Numbered from the stretch's first letter, positions 23,454 through 36,119 are shown. The stretch is DNA of 64,000 nucleotides from Anastatus disparis (GCA_017163975.1 JAFFSR010000346.1:1426501-1490500); one strand, 5' to 3'. Numbers and translations: made by a program. Notes: generated from the sequence alone by a model not told the origin.

Positions 23454-24023
23454 ATGGGCATATTGGCCCAACTGATGAAGCGAAGACCAAGAGAATTCCA
23501 GCCGATTAAGACAAGAATCCTAACCCAGCTGGTTAAGGCAAAACCGGGAGGATTCTGGCTGATTAAGGCAAGAATTCTGGCCCAGCTGGTTAAGGCAAGT
23601 TTGGGAGGATTCCAGCCAATTAAGGCAAGGATCCTAGCACAGCTGGTTAAGGCATTACCGGAAGGATTCCATCCGATAAAAGCAAGAATCCTGGCCCAGC
23701 TGATTAAGGCAAGACCGAGAAGATTCCGGCCGATTAAGGCGAAAATCCTGGCTCCACTGGTCAAGGCAAGATCGGGAGGATTTCGGCCGATCAAGGCAAG
23801 AATCCTGGTCCAGCTGGTTGAGGCAAGACCAGGAAGATTCCGGCCAATTAATGCAAGAATCCTAGTCCAGCTGGTTAAGGCAAAACCGGGAGGATTCGGG
23901 CCGATTAAGTCAAGAATCCTAGCTCAGCTAGTCAAGGCAAAACTGGGAGGATTCCGGCCGATTAAGACAAGAATCCTAGCCCAGTTGGTTAAGGCAAGAC
24001 CCGGAGTCTCTTGGCCCAGTTGA
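23454..24023 (+). repeat. 60 bp tandem repeat with an open frame throughout
   Basis: About nine copies of a 60 bp unit, GC-richer than the surroundings. The plus frame is open for 189 codons with a 20-residue unit of the form RPGGFRPIKARILAQLVKA. The minus strand is also open for 114 codons. This is best read as a minisatellite lying between the left array and the transposase; nothing indicates translation. Confidence 0.75.
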
Positions 24024-24045
24024 TAATAGCATTACCAATTTTTTT

Positions 24046-25119
24046 TTATCTGAATAAATGTTTAAAAATACCGCCATTATTATTAATGCATAGTTCGACT
24101 CTTCTTTGAAAGCTTCGGACAGTAGATAAAAGCACATGCTTTGGTATATTTTGGCAAACATTAATGATTCGTTGAATCATATTTCCTCTAGTAGTCGGAG
24201 CTTCTTCATCCACAGTAGTTTTTAAAAATCCCCATGAATAGAAACCAGGGCTTGTGAGATCTGGAGATCGGGCAGGCCATTCAACATGATCGTCACCACG
24301 ACCCATACCTATATACTTATTGTGGTATGTTTGATTTTTAAATTCCTGAACTATGTTACTTTTGTCAGCAGGTGCCCCATTATGTTGAAACCACATACGA
24401 CCTCTTGTTTTAAGATCAACATTTTCCAATAGATTTGGTAATTTATTCGTCAGAAAATCAAGATAATTATTACCAGTAACGGCCCTATAAAAAATAGGAT
24501 CCAATTAGGTAACCATTAACAATACTACACCAAACCGTGAGACTCCACCTATTTTGGTGATTAATTGACATACGCCAATGAGGGTTGTGAATAGAATAAT
24601 AGTGACAATTGTGTCGTTTAAGTTCACCTGTGTTATGAAAGGTTGCTTCGTCCGATAACATGGCGTAATAAAAAAATTGTGGATCGTTTTGCAATCTTTC
24701 CTGTGCCCTTTCACAAAATCGTAGACTTCTCTGAAAATCATGTTCCATTAACTCTAGATGCAAAGTCATGTGGTATGGATGAAACCGATGCAGTTTAAAA
24801 ATCTTCTTACAGTTTCTCTTAGAATTCCAGATTGTACAGCAATCTTTCTAGGTGAAATGTGGGGTTTAAATCAACCAAAGCAAGTACTACCAGGACTCGA
24901 GGGTCATTCCTCTCGATCGTCATAGTTCTTTGACGTTGTCTCGCTCTTGGTAGTACCTCCCGTTCACGCTGTTTAATTCTACGAATCATGCTACGGTCTG
25001 GATGATAATTTCTATCGGGGAACCGCTCCTAATATAATCGTGCAGCTGTACGAATTTATTCTGCATTTTCCCAAAATTAATAGGATATCTACAATTTCGC
25101 TTCTTGTATAATCAGGCAT
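24046..25119 (-). pseudogene. IS630-Tc1-mariner superfamily transposase, broken
   Basis: It starts at ATG 25117-25119 (MPDYTRSEIVDILLILG), followed by a helix-turn-helix region with frame changes, then RFHPYHMTLHLELMEHDFQR (N-terminal to the DDE core), the first catalytic block LSDEATFHNTG, HRWSL-like NRWSLTVWCSI, the second block FQHNGAP and the third block PARSPDLTSPGFYSWG. The family has Asp in the second block (HDGAP) and an acidic residue after SPDLTP; here these are Asn and Gly. A frameshift near 24485-24504 splits the core. Full length would be about 350 residues, normal for the family. The wide spacing of the last two blocks resembles DD41D (Visitor-like) elements, but this is only suggestive. 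The protein would have cut and joined the element's ends. Confidence 0.85.
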
Positions 25120-25829
25120 TTAATTTGTGAACCGATATACAAAGAATCAATAAAATAAACGAAAAAAGAATATTGTGAAGTATTTTCTGGAATAAAAATA
25201 ATTGACGATCTCGTATTGCGATGTTATATCGCCGCTGCCAGCGAAAACAATTATAGTAAAACATTCACCACAAAAAATGTCTTATTCTTATAACTGCGTC
25301 GCAAATATGATTTACAGAAAACTGTAGGAAAAAAATGATTATTCAATAATGTATAAAAACAATTATTTTCGCCGCATATATGAAGAATCTCATTTTTTTC
25401 TTATTTAAATTCAAAACTTTTTTTTTTGCGGTAAATTTTATGGACTAATTTTTTTTGACGCTCAGTATTGTACATGTAGTGGAATATTTTTCAGACATTT
25501 TTAATTTTGTTTCTAGAGAAAAAAAAAGAAAAAGTAAAAAAAATTGAAAGAAATAGCGAAGAATTGAAACACGCTTAGTGTACGCAATTTTTAGTCTAAT
25601 GAACTGAAATATTTAGGAAATTAGTTTTCCAGGTAGACAAACGAGTGTGCAAAGTTTGTCGTTGAAATATTGTAGAGTTACCAAATATCAGTTTATACAA
25701 AAATTAACGAGAATAACTTTGCAGCCAGTTAATATTTTTTATTTGAGTGTAGATTAACTTTAGTTTATCTTTCATTTAGAAGATCAAAATTAAGCGCTCC
25801 CGATTGAAAATTTGATTTGTCCTTGAATG

Positions 25830-26730
25830 ACTTGTAAAGTCACGGTCAAGATCATATACGGACGTAAAAGATACCGCTCTTTTTCAGGGTCAAAACTAGG
25901 CTTTCCTATTAGAGAAAATCAACTTGATCCATATTGACCATGATAGTCATGGTAATGATCTTGGTCAGGGTTATACTTGTACGTAAAATTTTCCACTCTT
26001 TTTATGCTCGGGGTCAAAATAACGGGTTTTCATTTGAAAAAATCGATTTGACCAATGCTGACTATCATGATTATGGTCATGGTCATGTTTAAGGACATAC
26101 TTCGATGTAAAATTTTTCGCTCTTTTCATTCCCGGACTCAAAGCTAGGGGTTCCCACTTGAAAAAATTATCTTGACCCCTGCTGACCATGATGATCATTG
26201 CCATGGTCATGGCTAAGGACATAGTTGGACGTAAAATTTTTTGCTCTTTTTATTCCTGGACTCGAAGTTAGGAGTTCCCATTTGAAACAATTAACTTGAA
26301 CCATGCTGACCATGATGATCATGGTCATGGTCATGGTTAACGACATATTTGGACGTAAAATTTTCCGCTCTTACCATTATCGGGATCAAAATTAGGTGTT
26401 CTCATTTGAAAAAATCGATTTGACTAATGCTGACCATGATGATCATGGTCATGGTCATGGTTAAGGACATACTTGGACATAAAATTTTCTGCTTTTTTTG
26501 TTTCCGGAGTCAAAGTTAGAGGTTCTCATTTGAAAAAATTAACTTGACGCATGCTGACTATGATGATCATGGTCATGGTCATGGTCATGGTTAAGAACAT
26601 ACTTGGACGTAAAATTTTTCGCTCTCACCATTTCCAGGATTAAAATTAGGGGTTCTCATTTGAAAAAATCGATTTGACCAATGCTGACCATCATGATCAT
26701 GGTCATGGTCACGGTCATAGTCACCAAAAG
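25830..26730. repeat. Right subterminal array, inverted relative to the left
   Basis: About six units of the same ~135 bp family in inverse orientation, with GGTCATGGTCATGG runs and GACGTAAAATTTTCCGCTC segments. It is shorter than the left array, so the element is asymmetric. Confidence 0.85.
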
Positions 26731-26831
26731 ATGGCCCCTCTCAAACCTTATAACTTTTGTCTAAAAAGTTTTTCTCAGAAATGCTTTCTATTTGAAATAT
26801 TTGGGTGGGGCATTTAAAATGGGTCACCCTG

Positions 26832-27354
26832 TATACGCAGAGACAACTTTTTTATGTATATTTATATTAATAAATACTATATAAAAAATAATTTTCATAC
26901 AAAATAAAGTATGTCCCATGGTAACTATGTGAAATAGTACTTTTTTCTATAGAATTTTCCTCTGCGTCATAAAATTGTAATGTTTTTTAAATTTGATTTT
27001 CATCATTTAAAATATTTTATTTGTTTGTTTATTTAGCATTTTAATGTAATGAATTCAGTTGTTACCGTAGTGTGAGCTTTTTTTTACTACTCTCTTTTTA
27101 AATTAGTAACTCGTTGACTAATATTGAACGATTTTCAATTCTCCTAAGACGTATGAAAGCTTTATAGGTCTCAGAAAGACATATAACTCTTGTAAAGAGT
27201 CGAGGAGCGCGCTGAGACGTATGCGATGCCAATACAAATATAGCATGCACTCTACATACTGACACAAATACGGCTCACCAAGACATAAATATATATAAGT
27301 AATATTCCGAGGTTGATGAGCAAAGCGAGCAGGGAGCACCTCGATTTGTATATA

Positions 27355-27401
<47 letters not shown>

Positions 27402-29504
27402 GCGCGCGATTCTCTGACTGATCGCCTAACCAAAATTTTTTTTCCATTGAAAATTTTTTTACATATTTTTCTCTAATCCACAAACCACCCTGAATTTTTT
27501 TAGATTATTCCTGAGCTTATTTTTGGAGCTATATAATATCAAAATTTGGCTGTTTCCTGATTTTTTCGATTTTTAACACTATTTAATTATTTCTAGTTCT
27601 ACAAATAGGCATCTTTTACTTTATGTTTATTAAAAATTTTTTTTAGGAAAGTTTTAGAATTTTTAGAAAAAAATATTCATAAAGTAATATATTCACATTA
27701 TAAGTTAAATATGTTGAAATTAAATCTTAAAATTTAAGAATTTGAGAGTTCGCTCCTTTCAGCGCATGCCAAAAAATTCATGAAGATAGATTTTTTCAGT
27801 ACAAAAGTGTTTGCATGTATCCCAGAACAGCAATCAAGCCTTATTTTCAGCTAAAAATTAAAGTGGTGATCAAATTAAGCTAAAAATTACATAAATGACT
27901 ATATGACCCATATAATAATGTTTTGAGCCACTTTAATCATCACCAAAAAATTCATACCAATACATTTTTTCAATACAAAAGTATCTACTCAAATCTCAGA
28001 ATCGCTTCTGCTAAAAGTAAGAATAGCATTCAAATTATACCAAGTCATAAATTGATCATTCAGCTTTTCTAAATGACAATGTTTAATCTGAGAGTCAGAG
28101 ATTTAAATCAAGATTCATGAATATACATTCTTAGTTAATGAAACAAATGATCTGTATAAAGCCTAGCATTGATTCATATAGAAGAATTATTCAATTCTTT
28201 AATAATCCAAAATAAGTACATCAACCATTGATTAAAGTCAACTTTAACGCTATGACAAAAAATTATGAAAATGAAATATAATACTAATCGAGTCATTAAT
28301 ATGTAAACATAGTATGTGTGTAATATACTTTAAAACATTAACATTTAATCAGAAATAGTTCATTGAACTAAAATTGATTGCTTCATTTATTTAACAATAT
28401 TTGTACGAGTTGTACCAAATAACTTGTCAATTTTTTTTCTAATCTGCATCCGATTCTAAGTCATTTTTTTTAATTCTACATCCTTTCACAATTTTAATCT
28501 GAAAATCATACGAAAATGATCACAAAGTATACAGTTTTAATTTTCTAAATGTCCGAGTATTAACTTAAAAAAATATATATATTATCTAAAGTTTAGCAAA
28601 TTACAAATTACAAACATACAATTATTGGCAATTACAGAAACAAAGTATTCATCCAGAATGATACAATATATTACTAGCGAGTATTGTCGAACAATAATTT
28701 TCTCATCTTTAGTTGACAAGACGCATAAATATTATTATGCGCTTAACATTCCATGACCTAATTTCATCATATTTCTCATAATACAAGAAGATTCGAATCA
28801 AAGTTATTATGAAAAAGAATGAAGATGAACTTACACGATATTGAGTATGATAAAGTACAGCGAATTCCAAATACAAGCACATAATCGTTTGTAATTTCAG
28901 AAAATATATCACTTATTTTTACTTTATAAAACATAAATATAATTTTGCATTCAACACTTCACTAACTGCCGAATATATCAATCCAATCAAAAAGTTTTTC
29001 ATTTCAAAAGATTTAATTGCGTTTATAATTTTAGTTTTCTACATCGATTGTATCCAACTTCAGTAATTTTCTTTTTGTCATAAGAGAGAGGATGTCCTTT
29101 ATCAATTTTTTTTTTAGCAACATGTTCAATTTCCTTATTATTTGACATTTTATAATAATAATAATTTTAAAAAAATATACAGTTACTATAAAAGATTAGC
29201 GAATTTAAGGAGTAAATAAACTATTTCTGTCTCTTTCCACACTCGTATTTATTTTTTTATAAAGGCTTGATTACATGGCGCGAAATATACGTGTGGGATA
29301 TAAGTTGCGTCGAGTAACAATCGTTACTTGAGTTGGGTCTATGAATTCAAGATATAGATCTATGAATTCCCGCAAGATATTATGTGTCTTGTAAAGGCAA
29401 AGCCCCAGCTGTGTAGTATAACATCTATAAATAAATTGAAAACCGGCTTGATATTTTATTTTTGAGAAATTCAATAAATACATCAATTGAAATCATTAAA
29501 TTAT
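26832..29504. other. Intronic DNA, no gene recognised; (TA)n with GC-rich flank at 27.3 kb
   Basis: A (TA)n tract at 27358-27396 follows TGAGCAAAGCGAGCAGGGAG (about 27316-27335), which resembles the GAGCGAGCAGGG block of the Helitron-like ends at 10.3 and 32.2 kb but lacks the GGGGGGTACCCCCC hairpin. The remainder is AT-rich and featureless to me. Confidence 0.4.
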
Positions 29505-29897
29505 TTAAGAGCAGGCCAGAGCAGATTCGATACCGATCCAGAATAAAAAATCCGTTGTTTAATTTTCTCCTATTATACGTAATGGAATGCATTAAAATTT
29601 TAAATGCATTCACGAAATTTATTTCTCTATAGCGCTCGCCAAAAATAATTGGAGAAAATTTTTTAAAATTAAAAATTTTATACTACAGCTGTTTATTAAA
29701 CTTTAAGAACGGTTACTTACTTTTCGTTCAAAATATGGTGAATTTTATGAAAAAAACATCTATTATATAATCACGTATGTATAAAAAATTGCGCTCGATA
29801 ACAATTCCTTTTTAAAACAGTATAATTATTTTACTTATGATAAAATAACATTTTCACTTCTCGGTCGGTAATCAAAACTGCTCCGGCCTACTCTTAA
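29505..29897. mobile_element. MITE, TTAAGAG-AGGCC family, 393 bp
   Basis: TTAAGAGCAGGCCAGAGCAG at left pairs with CTGCTCCGGCCTACTCTTAA at right, with a GATACCGA/TCGGTA pair inside. The ends match those of 5311-5702. The interior is not clearly palindromic. Confidence 0.75.
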
Positions 29898-30560
29898 TTT
29901 AAAAAATAGTCTCATTTGAAGCAAAATTTTTTTATTTTAAACGAAATAATGATTTGGGTGAAACATCTTGCCTTACCACGTTATTTTTTAAATAATGATT
30001 TTCCAACTGCCTTTTTGTAAATAAAACTTCATATCCCCTGGTGAAGGTATCTGCTTCAGTTCCTCTTGAATATTTATTTCTGTGTTACGTCAGGGTTTAA
30101 TCCTTTTGCAACATCAGTATTTCGGTTATTTACCAGTCGCGTCGCTTAGTTGGGTGGTTCGTTTATGGGGTGGATTAGTAGGTGATAGGTAATATTTTAA
30201 TGGAAAAAGAGCACTGGCCTACGCGATTTCCACGACGGAACGAGTCGGCCTGTGAAACCACCTAGGTTCTAGGTAGTAACATGGAATGCAATTAATTTTT
30301 TTTATACGCGGAGGGTCCACCATAATGACACCAACATAGTTGATGTCTAAAATAGTGGTGCCAGGCTCCAACTTCGTCGTTGCCTCTTGGCGTGCTTTTT
30401 TGTGACTTTATTTAGTAAAGAAAAATATGAGATATTAGATTAAATAAAATAAAATATAATTAAGAGCATGACGAAGCTGCGCGCCTTCTAATAATATTTC
30501 CAATCCTATCTTATGAATAAACGATGCGTTTAATCGAGTTTTTTTACTAAAAAGAAAAAA
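29898..30560. other. Unassigned intronic DNA
   Basis: A GC-richer patch at 30130-30400 contains GGTGCCAGGCTCCAAC, itself a short hairpin. It could be a fragment of a retroelement LTR or leader, but no partner was found. Confidence 0.35.
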
Positions 30561-30564
30561 TTTG

Positions 30565-30865
30565 TAAGATTAAACTCTAGTGCGGACAACTAAAAAAATC
30601 CACCACATTACTATACATAAAAAGTTATACTACAAACTTTCAATGTATCATATTTTAAAGTTAGGTTTGTTGAGTTTGATATCTAATTTCCAATCCAAGC
30701 TCATAAAAAAATAACTAGCCTAAATGATTTTTTATTTTAACAAAAATTATTGTATTAACATAGCTTAAGTGCGGACAAGTCATTATATTTGTTTAATTTA
30801 TGGATTGGGAAAGAAATTAATAAAATAAGAAAAGCAAAACTTGATTGTTGCAGCTCCAACATCCC
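30565..30865 (+). repeat. Dispersed repeat, inverted partner at 14400-14700
   Basis: Contains AGTGCGGACAACTAAAAAAA near the left end and AGTGCGGACAAGTCATTATA internally, the latter matching the inverse of the partner. Non-coding. Confidence 0.6.
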
Positions 30866-32231
30866 GCGAAAGAATTATTTCATGCTTTATTTAAAATTAG
30901 AAAGAGAACTCATTACAAATTAAATAAAAAAAAATTAGTAAAACGATCTTAGTGACAATAAAAATTTAAATTTAAATAAATCGAAAGAAACAAAAATATA
31001 ATTTTGAAGTTATTTATAAAAAATTTAGTAAATGTATAAAAAAAATAGAAAATTTTAATAATTTAGAATGATGCTTACTTCTGAAGAGAGAGACTCGAAG
31101 GTTTTTCCTTGAAGGTCGAACTTGAAATGTACGAAAATTTGGAGTCTTAAGAATATCTTTAAAACAAAGGTCAAAAGCGCTAGTGCCTTCAACTTGGAGC
31201 TGAAAGAAAAGAAGAGCTGAGTGTTTAGCTTTGATGCTCAAAGAAGACTGACTGCTACGACTGCTTCAGTCCATGAGCTGAGTTTTACGGAAAAAGAAAA
31301 TTTTAAAGGTGGGAGAAAATTAGGTTTGTCCCTTTTGAAAAGTTTGCGAAATGGGAAGCTGGTCGGAGCGAAAAGAGATGCTCAACCGGAAAACTTGAGT
31401 TTTCAACTGGATGTGGGTATGCCAAATAACTGAACAACTAAAAATTTAGCGTTGAGTATTAACCTTAACACAAAACTTGCGGAAGGTCGCGCAATGTGTC
31501 ACTATTGTAGATTCTCTTTCTCTCTCTCTTTTCAATAAGCAAGTTACCTTCTATTACAGGCTAAAATATGCTATTAATTTATAATAATAATTCGTTTAAA
31601 AACAATGTAAAAATGTTAATATGATTGTTAGCATAAGCATTCTTAAAATTAAAAGAAAGCTATAACTTAAAATTAAATTTCGCACGCTGTTTTATAAAAA
31701 TGTATTTTAAAAAATTATTAATTAAAAGTAATGATTAACTACGCGTACAAAGATTTAAAGCTTAGTCTATGTATTTGACATTACATATCTTTAAGTTATT
31801 TTATTTGAATCAAAGCGTGTAGTTTATTGTAGTTTAATGAAAAGGTTATAAAATAAAAATATAAAATCGATAATTGTTTTAACTAAAAGCAGAAAAAGAT
31901 ATGATTAAAAATAAGTTGCACACACAAATAAAAAAAACGTAAAACGTAAAAATAAAAGTAAAAATTGATTATTACTAAATAATTACGCATAAATAAAAAA
32001 TTGCTCAAAAACATGGAATAGCGTGACGCTTCACTTAGTAATTCAAATTGCGTATCCTTGAATTACTTTAAAATAAAAAATAAAATATATTTTCCGAAAT
32101 AATAATCATCAGGGATAAGCATTGCAACGTTCAAAGATAATAGTAAAATTAAAATTAATAAGATAAAAATATTGTTATCAGCGAACACGCATATCCATGT
32201 ATGTATGTATATATATATATATATATATATA
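30866..32231. other. Intronic DNA with two overlapping unsupported frames
   Basis: 31014-31241 (-) and 31221-31433 (+) are open for 75 and 70 codons in a locally GC-richer stretch. Neither resembles a known protein to me. The stretch could be a degraded LTR. A (TA)n tract lies at about 32203-32231. Confidence 0.35.
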
Positions 32232-34230
32232 CTAGGGGGGGTACCCCCCTGCTCGCTCCGCTCGCCAACCCCCTATTTGTTATTTAAGTTACATTATCTT
32301 TATTTTTTTATTTTTATCAACTGTAAAAAATATAATTATTGAAATATATTGAGTTATACTCAAAAATATATTTAAATATTTATTACAAACCCATTTTTTT
32401 TCCTTATTTATATAATGTTATATAATAAAAGTTTTTATTGTTTATATTAAACCAATTTTCATAAATACTAATATCTTATGAATGTCCATAGCATTGATAG
32501 AATTTTGTTTTTTTACCTAAATTAATAAATTTATAAAGTTTGTATTATAAATATATTTCTATATTTTCCATACCACCTAGTATTTTTAAATACTGAGGTA
32601 TATATGTAGGCGCATTTTTTTTAGTGGTTTCCCCAGGTGGCCTATTTTCACTCACATTTTTAAAAAATGTTTTTTTTTTAATAGATAAATAAATAAAATA
32701 ATTTTTTTATTTATATATTAAAAATAAAAAATTACATCTTTTAAATATGTTTGCTGAAATATAAAATATTAAAAACAATATGTTTATTAAATTTAATATA
32801 TTTAAATATACAAAAAAATATTACTTATACTTACTATTAAACAGTATTTAGAAATCCAAAGTTTTTTAAATTCATAAATTTAGAATATAAAAAAAATTGT
32901 ACCTGTTTTTATTATGACTTAAAATTTTTAAAACAGAAATTGAAAAAATTTGTATGTATTATCCTTTTTTTTTGTCAATATACTTTTATTACAGATAAAG
33001 CATGTAAATTTTTGTTTCCTATGCTTAGCTAATATATGTCTTATTAAATTAGATTTCGTACTAAAATTTTTCTTACAATAAATACATAATTCCTTTTATT
33101 GTTCGTGAGTTCTTTAATGTCTAATATTTTTAATTTTAATAAATAAGCCACATATTCTACAACTTATAGTTTTAATATGAATTCTATTTATATGTATTTT
33201 TAAAAATTCAGATGTAGAATAAGAATTTTTGCAAAACGGGCATTGAAATACATCCATTTTTCCTATTAATATTAAGTTTACACATTAATTTTCATTAAAT
33301 AATAATTTTATAAAAAACTTGGGAAACATTTTAATTATATTTTATATATGGGGATTCATAATTTTATTTAAGTTTAATTTTATTCTGTTCCTATTATGTT
33401 TAAAAAAAATAAAATATAATAAGCACAACACATTTGATAATTTACGTCAATGACTTTTTAGGGGTCCACCTTTGTTTTATTTGACATTTTCATTGATTGC
33501 AATTTTCTAATATGAAAGAGAGAGAAAGAGAAAGAGTCTACTTACTCTTTACTCAGCTGCCTACCCGACACTGAAGTGGCTTTTGCTGATCGCTTGCCCT
33601 ACGCACGCACTTATCTTCACAGTGAAAAATTTGTTAGCTTTTGTCAACAAAAATCGCATCATGAGTGGCGCGGCTCACGAAACAGCTACCACTCCGATAT
33701 TTTCGACTAATTACTTTCTGATAGCTATGCAGAAACTGTTTTAGCTTTCAATTTAATTTAAAACAAGTTTTACAAAAGAAAAAAATCTTTAATTTTAGTA
33801 AAATAAAAATAAAATACCCTTTAAGTGAAACAAATTTACACAGCAAAATGAAATTTAAAAATCAATTAATCGTTAAAATTAAATGAAATGAATCAATAAA
33901 AATGGTAAAAATTTAAATAAATTCCGTCCAAACAATGTTATCTATTTTTGATGTATCATCTAAATTATTTTGAATATAAATATTATCAAAAGTTTTACAT
34001 CTTGACAAAGCAACGTATAATTGACCATGTGAAAACAATGGTCTTCTTATAAATAAGCCTACATTATCCAAACTTTGACCTTGTGATTTATTTATAGTTA
34101 TTATACAAAGCGTTACTCTCCAAGAAAAAACAAAACTCCAATGATTTAACTCCAATTCAAAATCTCCTTTCCTCGTATTAAATAAATTTCTCAGCTCTCT
34201 CGAAAATATCCAAATTGGCAAAAATAGCAA
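32232..34230 (-). mobile_element. 3' part of a Helitron ending in hairpin and CTAG
   Basis: On the minus strand the C-terminus of a PIF1-like helicase (33913-34230) is followed by about 1.6 kb of non-coding DNA. It ends with GTTGGCGAGCGGAGCGAGC, the hairpin GGGGGGTACCCCCC (32249-32236) and CTAG (32235-32232) directly against (TA)n. Coding end, 3' hairpin and CTRR in the right order support a Helitron terminus. The 5' part is lost at the junction with the Ty3 element to the right. Confidence 0.7.
33913..34230 (-). pseudogene. C-terminal end of Helitron PIF1-like helicase
   Basis: A frame of about 105 codons contains ITINKSQGQSLDNVGLFIRR and FSHGQLYVALSRCKTFDNIY, the diagnostic last motifs of PIF1/Helitron helicases (motifs V and VI; the Arg of ALSR contacts ATP). 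It ends naturally about 35 residues later. Upstream motifs are absent; the sequence beyond about 34200 is unrelated. Confidence 0.9.
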
Positions 34231-34249
34231 GGCAGCAAAATGGCAAAAT

Positions 34250-35513
34250 GGCAGTGTAAAAACTCTATTGAATATATCCTAATAAAATGGAGTCAAGACT
34301 CAAGAAAATGGCTCAACGAGCAGTGACAGAAAAACCCACCAAGTGCAACCAACAAGATCCAATAGAGAAGTGTATCGATGGCGCGTCTTCACTCGAACTC
34401 CTTCCTCTTCATCCCTTCTTTTATCAATAACGTCATAAATAGAATAATGGTTGGTTGGTTATTAATCCTTTCCGTAATTGTTATTTGTTAATTACAAAGG
34501 ATGTTAACTCTTAACCAATCAACACCTTTCCTTTTGGCGGCTTCTTTTATGTTAGCGCCCTCTATTTCTTGCGCGCTCTATTTAAATTTTTATTTGGAAG
34601 ACTCCATATACTTAGTTTTAATAATTATACCTATAATTGTAACGCTATCTCTCTCCAACGCTCGCTTTCTTTATCTTCTATCACTCTCGCTCTCGACTTC
34701 ACGTATCTTCATATAACATTCTGACATAGATTTATATTTCTACAATTGCCCATGTATATACTCCCTCTACTACCATGTCTACCTTTGCTCATGTATATAC
34801 GAGCCTGCTACTGTTATATGTACAATTGCCCATGTATATACGAACCTGCTATACAAGCTATAGCTGGCTCCCGTTTTTCGCTGATCCTTTACTTTTCATG
34901 CGCATGACTCGATTTCTGCCACGAGTCGGTCATTTACCGACACTTCCCCTTTACTCTCGAGCACGTGTTACAAATGTTCCGCGTCGTTTCCCGGTTTTGC
35001 TCGTCATCGCGTACCGCGAGTGTATTGTGCACATGTACCTATACACCGGGTGTGTGTGTGTGTGTCAGTGTACAGCTGACAGTGCTGCGGCGTGCACATC
35101 GTCATTGAGAACATAAGATGGCGACGCACAAGAACACTGTCACAGGTTATTTTATTTTCTAAACATGTGTTCTTTTCGTTGATCTGTTATGTGCACTAGT
35201 GTTAAGATGTTACAGCCATCACCGTAGCTTCAACTCCTAGTGCACTACAAGAAAACTGATGGTGACTGTAGTTTTTTCCTTCACCACGTGTTCGGATGTA
35301 AGGTTAGGTTCCTCTTTCTCTCTTTCTCACTCTAGCGGTAAGTCGTCTGCTCGTCGCTATGCTTCTTGTTTACCTCGAAACAAACAAAAATACACTGATT
35401 AATTTCTTTTATTAAGTTAATTAACAATCAGTTTAATGAATGCATTTCGGCTCCTACTTCTCTTTATTCTTTTTTTAATAAATATTTTATTGTGATGCAA
35501 TAAATGCATCACA
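34250..35513 (-). repeat. Probable 3' LTR of the Ty3 element (left limit uncertain)
   Basis: On the minus strand a purine tract (35526-35514) is followed by TGTGATGCATTTATTGCATC, a TG start at 35513 containing its own inverted repeat. The sequence to the left is GC-richer than the surrounding intron and lacks coding. No second LTR exists at the other end to confirm limits; 34250 is only where Helitron homology has stopped. Confidence 0.5.
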
Positions 35514-35526
35514 AATTCCCCCCTCC
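35514..35526 (-). promoter_or_regulatory. Polypurine tract (plus-strand primer) of the Ty3 element
   Basis: The minus strand reads GGAGGGGGGAATT directly before the TG start of the presumed LTR, as expected of the primer for second-strand synthesis. Confidence 0.55.
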
Positions 35527-36119
35527 ATGACCGGAACACTTTACAAGTGGGTCGTCCATCTTATTAAAACACGAAAATAATTTAAGACTCCACTCTATTA
35601 ACTTAGGCTATTTGCCTTTTTTTAATAAAAAAAAAACTCAAAAAGGAAGAAAAATCACGTCGCCGAATTGCACTCACATAAACCATTAATATCTCTTATA
35701 TTCTATTTATAATAAACCTAACCTCAATAACTACTACTACTCTTTATTATCTCATTCTTATCTCGCTCTACTTATTCTCTCATACACACACAGTTAAATG
35801 TTTAAATGAGTAATAAATAAGGATTTAAGAAATACAAACAAAACAAAATTATTTAAAAAAAATTTTAAGCAACTCACTGGATATCTATGAAATCTCTTGA
35901 CTCGATGTATTGTCTCTCGATGCTACTCTCCTCTCGAACTCTCTCTCTCTCCTCTCGAACTTTTTCTTCTCTCGATTGTTTAACGACCCAATTAATGGCG
36001 TCGCTCTGGGGAGCGCTCCTGCGACGAACTAGGGTTGGCCATTCGCAGCAGGGCTTCCTGAAGATCTCGGGGAAGGGTTCGAATCCTTTCCGCCAACCTA
36101 ACGACCTTACTCAGCCGAT

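Larger units (their letters stand above)
20034..26831. mobile_element. 6.8 kb foldback transposon: tandem-repeat arms around a mariner-type transposase
   Basis: The left terminus CAGGGTGATCCATTTTAAAT is matched in inverse at 26812-26831 (AAATGGGTCACCCTG), and the terminal match continues through CCCCACC and GTTTCTGAGAAAAAC-like blocks. Inside, both ends carry arrays of a ~135 bp unit with runs of CATGAC/GTCATG (20130-23450 on the left; 25830-26730 inverted on the right). Between them are a 60 bp tandem array and a broken IS630-Tc1-mariner transposase. The outer flanks (TG at left, TA at right) fit a decayed TA duplication. Terminal repeats, internal arrays and transposase together suggest one element rather than chance neighbours. 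Confidence 0.75.

Noticed and set aside
31014..31433. Overlapping 70-75 codon frames as a small host gene
   Set aside because: No splice or domain support, and opposite-strand frames of equal quality overlap; left as unassigned.
34501..35116. Plus-strand frames in the presumed LTR (71 and 113 codons)
   Set aside because: They lie in sequence best explained as the 3' LTR of the minus-strand Ty3 element, and show no recognisable domain.
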